DNA of 64,000 nucleotides, taken from positions 83,845,501 through 83,909,500 of the forward strand of contig CM066731.1 in assembly GCA_033961575.1 (NCBI GenBank), written 5' to 3'. Below the pieces are notes generated by a model. The model ran no database searches. It was not told where the DNA came from and saw only the letters and a program-made list of their open reading frames with translations. This stretch comes from Aselliscus stoliczkanus (taxonomy: Eukaryota > Chordata > Mammalia > Chiroptera > Hipposideridae). Position numbers and translations under genes: made by a program. Shown in pieces: positions 56,107 through 64,000 of this stretch; the stretch's first letter is position 1; every line of letters starts with the position of its first letter.

Positions 56107-59100
56107 GTAAGGACCCCCCCCCCCCGATACGTCGGGTTCCTGAATGCGGGCCGAGCCCGCGGGGCGACGGGCACAGGGGATCCCGGCTGCGTTTGGGCGC
56201 CCCGCCCCCCTTCCTCAGGTGTGTGCACCGCGGGGAGCACGGACACTGCTGGGACAGAGCAGGTCCCCTGCAAGGGCGTGGGCGGGGACTAACTTGGGCC
56301 GCTCCCGGGTCTCCTGGGACTGAGGTGGCCTTCTCAGCGCAATAACTCCCCCAGCGCAGCACCAGGCTCCGCGGGGCCCTGGCTCCGGGGTCCCACCTCT
56401 CCCGCTCTCCTGGGCAGTTGTCCCAGATTAAGGCGCCGCTGAGCTTGCCTGGAGGGCCTGGTCTGCTGCACCCATGAGTCACGAGACGGGCGCTGGGAAG
56501 GTCCGCGCTCGGGTTGTGCAAAGGGCGGTGACCCTGTGGCTCCTGCCGCCGCCTAGCGGGGCCCGCGTGGTTGTGGCTGCCAGCCCACAGACCTAGATGA
56601 CTGAAGGGAACGCCCCCCTGCAGTTTCCCCCACGCCCGACCTGAGCGGCAGAAAGACGTGTGGGGGCCGTGGCGGCACCAGGTCGTGTCCGGCTGGGTCA
56701 GCGCACCGCGTTGTCTGGCTGTGCCCTGGGCGGAAACGTTGCTCCTTCCCCAGAACACAGCGGGTGCTTTTTCTTTCTAGAGGTGTTTGTTATTAAGTGC
56801 TCACTCGGTCGTAAAGGATGGGATAATCAGTGATTTCCGGATTTCCACATTGGCTGGGAATAAAGTAACGTGCATTTCCTTTTGTCCGAAATATCACTTA
56901 GCTAGGTGGCTTGCATCTGCCTTCTATTCCAGGTGATTTACTCAAAAGCTAGTCTAGTTTACTTGATTCTTGAAAGAAATAGAATACACACTGCACCTCT
57001 ACCCCCTCCTAAGGTTCTGAAGCAGGCATTTGACAGGAAGACTGATTTCTGGACATGGTGAGTGGTCTCCTCACACTGAGCTGCCGGCAGCCAATCTTGT
57101 TTCTCTGTCCCCCTCAGTTCTTTGGTCCCACAAGTACCCACTAATTGAGAGATGATTGTTCTGGGTATAAAAGCTGGAGATACAGTGATGAAAGGACAGG
57201 CTTACCTGTCAGTCAGTGCTCCCAGAATTCAAGTCAGTTTTGTTGTTATTGTAAGAAAACCTAACAAGTGTTGTGTTGTCAAAAAGGCTTTAGGTAAAGC
57301 CTTACGTACAAGTTGCTTTGATGGGACCAGGAGTTGTGAAGACTTAGATCTGTACTGTGATATTTGATAATTCTTTCTGCCACTTCTTTATTCTAGGCCC
57401 TCATCAAGTTTTTGCCTGGCCTTTTGCTGTAGACTCCTGTCTAGTATCCTTGATTCTACTTAAATCTCTCCAATTCAATGTCCCACTACCAATGGGAATC
57501 TTTCTAAAATAAAAAGCAAGCTGCCCCTGTGTGTCCTTTGTTTAACCCTTCTCTGACTGCTAGGAGGCTGGGTCTTATTTGTCACTTTTCCAAGAGCCTA
57601 GGACAGCTCTTGGTAGTTAGGAGACAGACAGGGTGAATGTATAATCAAATTATTATCACTTAGTTCGAAGACCAGTCTGTGTCATGAAGCTGTTACTAGT
57701 CCTATTAATTAACTTCAGTTTTTTAAACGCTTACAGCATGCATGTGAAGGCAGAACGATAGCTCAACTTGGCCCTGCCTTCCAGTTTATATGAACTGCAG
57801 TACCATGCAATTGAAAATTTAGTGTAGGAGCTCACAATTATTCATCTTTATCAGAACTTTAGTTTTTGTTGTTTTGGGGTTTTGTTTTTTTTAGCAATTG
57901 ATGTATTAACCAGCTTAACAGCTTCAAGAGAGGCATTCTTTCATGCCCTTTTCCATTTTGTTTCAGTGTTAATCTATGAAGTGAATTTGGAGTCTTATTA
58001 ACCTTATCCATTCAGTGTCTTGTGCCAAAAAGCTATTTCACAGGTTACATTGCGAAAGTTCACGTCTCCATTCTGTGGGTGAGTGGTTAAGAAGTATGAG
58101 CCATTTATCTGCCATGGGTGCTCCTTCTGTAGAAGCTGAGGCAGGGTTGAGCCTCCCATGATGTGTGTTGTCCTCTTTTCAGAAGTGTTTTTATGGTAAA
58201 TGATGATTGAACAAATGAAGACTTCCTGTGTTACACCGCAGGAGTTTGAAGGAAATACTTGTATTGTCCATTTTCTTCCCTACTCTATCTTTGTGAACCA
58301 TAACGGCTCTTTACTTTCTCTTTTCTTTCTCCACTTGTACATATTTTTCACCCATCACAGATCTTTTGCCAAGGAAGAAAAGGTGTGAATAATTAATATT
58401 ACCTTGTTTTGCATGTCCACTAAAAACTAGTGAATGCTAACCTTCAGAATCTTTGATAGCCTGGACTAGGCTCATTTGAGAGAGAAGTTAAATGAATAGT
58501 GGAGTATATTGTCACCTCCACAACCACCTTCCCCACGCCCCCCATTGCAAGGTATTAACAGCAACTTTAATAATTCCTTGTTCAACTGTATGTTAATATG
58601 TTGTTAATATGTATGCTCCCTCCCCTGGCAGTTTGTTCTTCAAAATAAACTGGAATTTCCATTATCGGTGCTATGACTATGAAAACATTTTGTTAAACAT
58701 GACTGGCTTAGCTCATGCACTTTATGTAATGATTGCGCATGTCATTCCCTATTTAATAAGTGTGTCCTTGAAGTCTCATGCTGTTTCAGAACAGGGGAGT
58801 AAACATAATATATGGGTCCTCTCCTGAACCAGCTAATATAATAGTCCATTTGGAAAGACAGGAATGTGCATTAACATCAGACATGTCACTCAGAAGAGAT
58901 TGTTACTTATTGTATGGATGACATGGACTGTAAATAAAATAGAAATGCAGAGGGATGACTATTTCAGGCTGTATTTGTCAGGTTTGTCATCTAATAAGAG
59001 CTAGAATTTGAAGATGGTTCTAGGTGGTCAGAGAATATCAGAATGGGGGTGGTGTGAACAGTGTTTTTCTAGCTTGGCCGTAGCCATATCTGGATTGTTT

Positions 59101-62100
59101 TGGGGGTAGGTGAACGATGAAGCTGAAAAGATAGATTGTAGCCAAAGAGAGATTTAGATGCCAAACAAACTAAGACATTTTGAATTTATTTTAGACAGTG
59201 TATGATGCATTACTGTTGAGAGCCAGGATATAAGCTAAAGAGTTAATGATATGAAAGCTGTGATTTAGGAAGGAATGAGCAAGACAAATTAACAGTAGAA
59301 AGACTGAGAGGCAGTTGCAATAGTCCTGGCATGAAGTGTAAATGAAAGGGAAGGGATGATGAACATGAGCTGCCTAGTAAAGGAAGATTTAACAGGCATT
59401 GTTGAATAGGGAGTAGTCAGAAATGGGTACAAGATTTGAACCAGGATACTGTGGTGGTGTTTTATATAGAGAGGTGGTTTTTTATTTTCTGCAATGATGC
59501 AGGAGAGGAAAGGCACACTTTCATGAAAGTAAATCGAGACAGAAGTACTAGAGAATATTTAGATGTATTTAACTTGTAAACAAACACCTGGGAGTGAAGG
59601 TAGGATGTAAATGTAAATTTTAAATCAAATCCTATTTAAAGTATTAGGTGAATTTATTATTTTTTTTCATTAGTTACAGATGTACAAAACAATGCAATAG
59701 TTATCCTTTTCACCCCTTACAAAGTGACTCTCGCCTCCCCCATCCACTGCCCGCCCCCAATATCATACATATCTATTACAATTCCATTGACTCCATCCCC
59801 GCACTATACTCCGCATCCCGTGATTATATATATGTGTTAAATTATAATTAACATCTAATATTATTTAGTGGCGGCTTCAAATGTACAACGCAATGGTCAG
59901 GCCTCTACACCATCCATGAAGTGGTTTCCCTAACAAGACATGAGCCCATCTGGTCCCCTAAAAAAATATTTACAACATTATTGATTATATTTCCTAAACT
60001 GTCTCTTCTATCCCTGTGATAATATTGTAGTTACCAGTTTATGTTGCCTCGTCCCTTCCCCTTTCCCACATGCCCAACCCCGTCCCATTTAGCCCTCATC
60101 AGTTTATTATTTTCAAGGCAATCCTGTTACATGGCAGTAAACACCCTTTAATATTTCTGGGTTGAAAACCTTCCTTGTATTTGCTTTAGAAATAAAGAGA
60201 AGTGTAGAGAGGTGTATATTTGAATTCTGTGTTCATGCCCTTCTTGAAAACAACTTGGACCAAAATGAGTATAAAGTTAAAAAAAAAATTTACCATGTTC
60301 CTATCTGTAAGGAATTCATAATCTAGTCGAGAAGCGTATAAAGTAAACCGTGTGTTTAGAGAACAGGCAGGTGATATACTGTAATCTTCCTTTCCTTGGA
60401 TTCCTTCAGCATCTGGTGAGTAGCCTATGCTACCTGTTCATGTCTTCTCCCCTACCTGTGACAGTTAACAGCCTGCTGAGGACTGGGAATTCTGTTCTGT
60501 ACAACTCTGGCAGCCATGACTGCAGTGATACAACCGATGTCAGCTGGCAGTGTGGTGGCCTCAGCAGATATACCTTGTGTTCCTTCATTCAGAGTAGTTT
60601 TTACCTGCCTTTTGCCTTTTGTTTTAGGTAGAAACAAGAGAAGATGAAGAACAAAATGTCAAGTTGACTGAGATTCTGGAGCTCTTGGTTGCAGCTGGGT
60701 ATTTCAGGGCAAGAATTAAAGGCTTGTCGCCTTTTGATAAGGTAAGAGAAAATCTTTCTAACCATTAAGCTATTTTTTGTCAGGATGTCATGGTTAACCA
60801 TGGAAAGGAGAGATTGTGTTTTTACTTTCTCCATGTCCATGTTTCCATTTCTACCTAATTCAGATTCATTATGAAAGTGTTCAAATTTCCTATTAAATGA
60901 AAATAATAAAATAGCAGTGGATACACCTTGAATTCCTTTTCTATGCATGAAGCTTTGGGAAATGCAAATAAGCAAAAGAAATCGTTCCACCTTTCGAGGA
61001 ACTTACAGTTTGGTTAGGGAGATAAAGCTTATGTAAGATACAATATCTGATTCAGTAAGGAGTGTGCTCACAGATAGTTACCAGATTTTCTATGGATGGT
61101 AAATGCTTCATTTGGAAGAGGAAGAAGTCACTATAGGATAAAGTTTAATTCTGCAGAATCTTGAATAATTATTATGCACGAGGCATAGTAATAGGTGTCA
61201 AGGGCACAGAGATAAGACAAAAGCCCTGTACTCAAAGATCCCGACCTCTAGAGCATAGGGAAGAGAGACAAGTAAACTAAAATTCATAGAGTAAATGGCA
61301 TGATGCAGTCAGTATGACAGTGAACTGTGCACAAACATGAAGCATCCAGATCAGAAAGCTTCCTGTGGATGAAAGTGTGGAGTGCTCCAGTGGGCCACAG
61401 CCCTGACTGCATGGAACAAAATCACTTTGGTTTGTTCTAGAATACAGATGTCTAGGCCTCACCCACTGAAATTCTGGTCAGCTAGGCCTGAGCCAAGGCC
61501 TGGAATCTGTATGTTATTAGGCATCTTACATGAGTCTATACATAGCCAGGAGTAGGATTCACTGTTGTTTGTTTGGGGTTTTTTTGCCATCAAGCTGATC
61601 CAAAAAGGATCTTGTTTTAAAATAGATTTTTAGCCTTAGGTTTATATGCATCTCAGAGGAATCATGTGAGGAAAGTAGAGCAGGGATTCCCATCTCCTTT
61701 AGGTAAATAAAAAAATAAGATTTATGGAAACTAAGTAACAAGCCACAAAATGTCAGCCTTGCTACTCGCATAAAACACATAATTCCTCTGGAATCTGGCA
61801 CTTGTCTGAAACTGGGTTAAGATTTCTCTTGGCTGAGAATGAATGTTTGTCCCCTTCAGTATAAAGAGAACCTGTATGCAATGTCCACTTAGTAATAAAA
61901 GTCAATTTTTCAGTCACACTAGCCAGATTTCAAGTGCTCAGTAACCACATGTGGCTGGCAGCTACTGCGTTGGACAGTGCAGATACAGAATTTATCCATC
62001 ATACCAGAAAGTTTTATTCAACAGTGCTACTCGGGTGAATTGTAATTGATGGACTCAGGACAAATAAACTCTCTGTAAAGATAGAATCTTGTATGTTCGC

Positions 62101-62293
62101 TGAGTTTGTAAAAAACTATTTTTATTTTATCGACCTTCCACTTCTTCCCCTCTCCCCAGACTGGAAAGAGGAAAACGTTTTTTCTTTGTGTCTTGCAGGT
62201 GGTAGGAGGAATGACGTGGTGCATTACCACCTGCAACTTCGATGTAGACGTTGATTTGCTCTTTCAAGAAAACTCTACAATAGGTCAAAAAAT
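56065..62293 (+). CDS. CCDC93: CCDC93, 5' part (exons 1-3, runs off window)
   Basis: The spliced reading frame joins 56065-56106, 60628-60741 and 62199-62293. The two introns are 4,521 and 1,457 bp, both GT-AG, giving 83 codons plus 2 nt. The protein begins [14 protein letters not shown] and continues [58 protein letters not shown] and [12 protein letters not shown] recognise this as the N-terminus of coiled-coil domain-containing protein 93. The family protein is about 630 residues, so roughly 13% is here. It is the start of the calponin-homology-like NN-CH domain; the coiled coils lie further downstream. CCDC93 pairs with CCDC22 and the COMMD proteins in the CCC complex. With retriever and WASH, that complex recycles membrane proteins from endosomes. 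The frame is intact, with no sign of pseudogenisation. Confidence 0.95.
59000..59340 (+). mobile_element. L2 LINE fragment in intron 1
   Basis: L2-like order: 'aaactaagacattttgaatttattttagacag', 'gtgatttaggaaggaatgagcaag', 'agaaagactgagaggcagttgcaatagtcc'. Confidence 0.5.
59664..60102 (-). mobile_element. Antisense L1 3' tail (class A) in intron 1
   Basis: It opens with a T tract, then the antisense of the class A tail ('acaatgcaatagttatcc', 'caccccttacaaagtgac', a C-rich tract 59,733-59,760 and 'catcccgtgattatatata'). It continues through 'cctctacaccatccatgaagtgg' to upstream 3' UTR and the ORF2 end. A short duplication tttattatttt at 59653-59663 and 60103-60113 brackets it. Antisense to CCDC93. 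Confidence 0.85.
60628..60741 (+). CDS. CCDC93: CCDC93 coding exon 2
   Basis: 114 nt, 38 codons, phase 0 at both ends. Acceptor ttttag before it, donor GTAAGA after it. Encodes from [10 protein letters not shown] to GLSPFDK, part of the NN-CH domain. Confidence 0.95.
60935..61110 (+). mobile_element. L2 LINE fragment in intron 2
   Basis: 'ttccacctttcgaggaacttacagtttggttagggagataaagc' matches the L2 'ctcaaggagctcacagtctagtgggggagac' segment. Confidence 0.55.
61165..61290 (+). mobile_element. L2 LINE fragment in intron 2
   Basis: 'ggtgtcaagggcacagagataagacaaaagccctgtactcaaagatcc...gggaagagagacaagtaaac' is again the L2 3' segment. It is a second, separately oriented copy or a broken repeat of the same stretch. 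Confidence 0.6.
61905..62033 (+). mobile_element. hAT-type MER fragment in intron 2
   Basis: 'cacactagccagatttcaagtgctcagtaaccacatgtggctggcagctac...gttggacagtgcagatacag' followed by 'agaaagttttattcaacagtgct' is a common mammalian hAT MITE body. Confidence 0.7.
62199..62293 (+). CDS. CCDC93: CCDC93 coding exon 3
   Basis: 95 nt: 31 codons plus two bases (AT), so intron 3 is phase 2. Donor GTAAGT at 62294. Encodes [20 protein letters not shown] and [11 protein letters not shown]. The split codon AT|N would give the isoleucine expected next in the family. Exon 4 is outside the window. Confidence 0.95.
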
Positions 62294-62379
62294 GTAAGTT
62301 GCTAGAGTTTGCCATGGAAGAGGCTAAAAGGGGAGACGGGTGTAACTTTTGTGCCGGAGGTTGTGCTAGACACTACATA

Positions 62380-62480
62380 TTTTATTTTAATTTTCATTAC
62401 AACAGGTTTTATTGCAATTTTATAGGTTATAAAACTGAAGCTGAAAGAAGCCAAGGCCACACTGGTAACATATAAGAGTC
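62380..62480 (-). mobile_element. MIR fragment, antisense
   Basis: 'attttataggttataaaactgaagctgaaagaagccaaggccacactgg' resembles the antisense MIR 'cattttacagatgaggaaactgaggc...aaggtcacacagc'. Confidence 0.5.
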
Positions 62481-62486
62481 ATTTAA

Positions 62487-62601
62487 CACATTGTATGCGG
62501 GCATTTGAGCGATATGACAAGTTTACTCGTTTCCCACATTCACATTGTAAGCGGGCATTTAAGCGATATGACGAGTTTACTCATTTCCCACAAACAATGT
62601 G
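62487..62601. mobile_element. piggyBac-like MITE of two 54-bp units
   Basis: A 115-bp element is flanked by TTAA at 62483-62486 and 62602-62605, the target site of piggyBac transposases. It starts cacattgtatgcggg and ends cccacaaacaatgtg, an inverted pair matching at 13 of 15 positions. Inside, unit 1 (62487-62540) and unit 2 (62541-62594) are tandem near-copies. Each contains 'gcgggcattt.agcgatatgac.agtttactc.tttccca'. The motif acgagtttactcgt, reconstructed from the two units, is an inverted repeat. There is no coding capacity, so a transposase would have been supplied in trans. Confidence 0.8.
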
Positions 62602-62631
62602 TTAATGTTCAGGCTATTTCTAATACTTTTT

Positions 62632-63521
62632 TAAAAAAAATTATTTCCAGTTTTATTGAGATATAATTGACATGTAACATTGTATTAATTTAAGATGTAC
62701 AATGTATTGATTTGATATATGTATGTACTGTGAGATTATTACCACAATAAGTTTAGTTAACATCCATCACCTCACTGGTCCAATTTTTTTTTTCTTATAA
62801 AAACTTTTAAGATCTACACTCTTACCAACTTTCAAATATATAATACAGTATTGTTATAGTCACCATGCTGTACATTACATCCCTAGGATATATATATTAT
62901 ACCTGGAAATTTGTACCTTTTGACCACCTTTACCCATTTTGCCCACCCCTCCCATTCCCTACCTCTGGCAACCACCAATCTGTTCTCTGTTTCTATGGGT
63001 TTAGTTAAATGAAATCATACAGTATTTGTTTTTCTCTGTCTGACTAATTTTACTTTAGCATATCCCTCAAGGTCCATCCATGTTATAATTGGCAGGATTT
63101 CCTTCTTTTTAATAATATTCCATTGTATACTATATAGATGCTACATTCATCTGTAGATGGACACTTGGGTTGTTGTTTCCATGTCTTGGCTATTGTAACT
63201 AATGCTGCAATGAATATGGGGATGCAGATGTCTCTTTAAGGTAGTGATTCTATTTCCTTCTGTATACCCAGAAGTGGGATTGCAGGATCATATGGTAGTT
63301 CTATTTTTTTTAATTTTTTGAGGAACCTCCATACTGTTTTCCATGTTGACTGCAACAATTTACATTCCCAACAATAGTGCACAGGGGCCCCCTTACTCCA
63401 CATCCTCACCAACACTTGTTATTTCTTGTCTTTTTGATGATAGCCATTCTGACGGGTATGGGGTGATATCTCACTGTGGTTTTGATTTGCATTTCCCTGA
63501 TGGGTAGTGCTGTTCAGCACC
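62632..63521 (-). mobile_element. Antisense L1 3' fragment in intron 3
   Basis: The duplication tctaatacttttt at 62619-62631 and 63522-63534 encloses it. It opens T/A-rich and reads the antisense of an older L1 3' UTR ('ttttattgagatataattgac'). It then gives the antisense of the ORF2 end ('ccattgtatactatatagatgctac', 'ggttgttgtttccatgtcttggctattgtaac') and stops at 'tttgatttgcatttccctgatggg'. 5'-truncated. Confidence 0.88.
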
Positions 63522-63764
63522 TCTAATACTTTTTCTCAAAGTGACTGCTTAGTGTATCTTTTTCTAATGGGAGCTAACTTGAATGGAAGTAATAAGGTGA
63601 GGAAAGGAGAGTCTTTCCCACTCTATTGTCTCTGTATAAGACAGAGCCCCACTTTGCTTGCCATTGAGAGAAGGTAGCATGGGCTCCTTGCTAGAGATTT
63701 TTACATGAGGGCACCCTGCCCAGTCTTCCATAGCTTTCCAGGGTCTTGGGGATTTTATTACACT

Positions 63765-63890
63765 ATTTGGGATCACCAGTTCTGCTCCCAGCCTTGTCAT
63801 TGGGCAGCTGTGTAACCTTGGGCAAGCCTCGGTTCCTTTATACGAAGGATTTGTGATCACAGATCTGTCTGATTCTGTGACTGACTTAGT
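63765..63890 (+). mobile_element. MIR SINE fragment
   Basis: 'ccagttctgctcccagccttgtcattgggcagctgtgtaaccttgggcaagcctcggttcc' is MIR. It explains the antisense 144-codon frame in this corner as fortuitous. Confidence 0.75.
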
Positions 63891-64000
63891 TTTTTGAAAC
63901 CTTACTCCCAAGAAAAACACGTCTAAGTGGCTTAAAGATGGTTTGTAAGTATGCCTATGAAGCAGTAACCACAGAAAGGTTACCCAAAAGGAAAGCAAAG

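Larger units (their letters stand above)
55740..56730 (+). promoter_or_regulatory. CCDC93: CpG-island promoter of CCDC93
   Basis: CpG dinucleotides are dense here and almost absent from the rest of the window. The island surrounds the CCDC93 start codon. Upstream of the start are NRF1-like palindromes TGCGCAGGCGC (55853-55863) and GCGCATGC (55889-55896), plus GC boxes. No TATA box is evident, as is typical of a broad housekeeping promoter. The exact start site is not determinable, probably between about 55,800 and 56,000. A bidirectional promoter is possible but no leftward exon was seen. Confidence 0.85.
56107..60627 (+). other. CCDC93: CCDC93 intron 1
   Basis: 4.5 kb GT-AG intron. The first about 600 bp are the downstream half of the CpG island. 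The rest holds an L2 fragment and an antisense L1 tail, listed separately. The acceptor is preceded by a clear pyrimidine tract (tgccttttgccttttgtttt). Confidence 0.9.
60742..62198 (+). other. CCDC93: CCDC93 intron 2
   Basis: 1,457-bp GT-AG intron with a tttttctttgtgtcttgcag acceptor. Contains L2 fragments and one hAT-type element. Confidence 0.93.
62294..64000 (+). other. CCDC93: CCDC93 intron 3 (partial)
   Basis: Starts with a consensus donor. Contains an antisense MIR fragment (about 62,380-62,480), the piggyBac-like MITE, an antisense L1 tail and a MIR near the right edge. No further exon is visible up to 64,000. Confidence 0.88.

Noticed and set aside
56063..56758. 231-codon minus-strand frame at the CpG island
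   Set aside because: It lies over the CpG island and CCDC93 exon 1. GC-rich sequence is poor in stop codons, and the translation is proline/arginine/glycine-rich with no domain.
63564..63998. 144-codon minus-strand frame at the right edge
   Set aside because: It runs antisense through a MIR copy inside a CCDC93 intron and shows no protein similarity.

Overview
This window reads as euchromatic DNA from a placental mammal. It is AT-rich and has no prokaryotic-style operons. It holds three spliced, in-frame exons of a recognisable mammalian gene and is full of mammal-specific interspersed repeats (MIR, L2, MER20/MER5-type hAT copies, a MaLR-like LTR and LINE-1). Two tRNA-derived SINEs and the L1 3' tails ending near TTGTACACCTGAAACTAAT suggest a laurasiatherian. 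I see no carnivore, ruminant, pig or horse lineage SINE and no primate Alu, so a bat is my best guess, with modest confidence.

Layout. Positions 1-55,700 are an intergenic desert in which I find no host protein-coding exon. From 1 to 19 kb it holds old MIR, L2, hAT and LTR fragments plus microsatellites, one small young insertion with a perfect duplication (9,987-10,165) and a tRNA-derived SINE (18,802-19,194). From about 19.4 to 25.6 kb is a markedly repeat-poor block that looks like non-coding regulatory sequence. From 26 to 50 kb LINE-1 dominates: a nested 3' fragment (26,025-27,109), a 5'-truncated young copy (28,387-29,524), a nearly full-length dead copy (34,558-40,822) and an internally deleted copy carrying a SINE (45,926-49,627). 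Target-site duplications can be read directly for all four. From 50 to 55.7 kb there are old L2, L1 and MIR fragments and a MER5-type element broken by later insertions.

Positions 55,740-56,730 form a CpG island with NRF1-like sites. It is the promoter and first exon of CCDC93 on the + strand. Coding exons 1-3 lie at 56,065-56,106, 60,628-60,741 and 62,199-62,293, join in frame (83 codons plus 2 nt), and the gene runs off the right edge. CCDC93 is a subunit of the CCC/Commander endosomal recycling complex. In human the head-to-head upstream neighbour is INSIG2, so this desert is probably the CCDC93-INSIG2 intergenic interval with INSIG2 beyond the left edge. That is inference from synteny; no INSIG2 exon was seen.

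The most unusual item is a 115-bp piggyBac-like MITE in CCDC93 intron 3 (62,487-62,601), flanked by TTAA on both sides and built of two tandem 54-bp units. I found no RNA gene, CRISPR array or novel multi-gene system.
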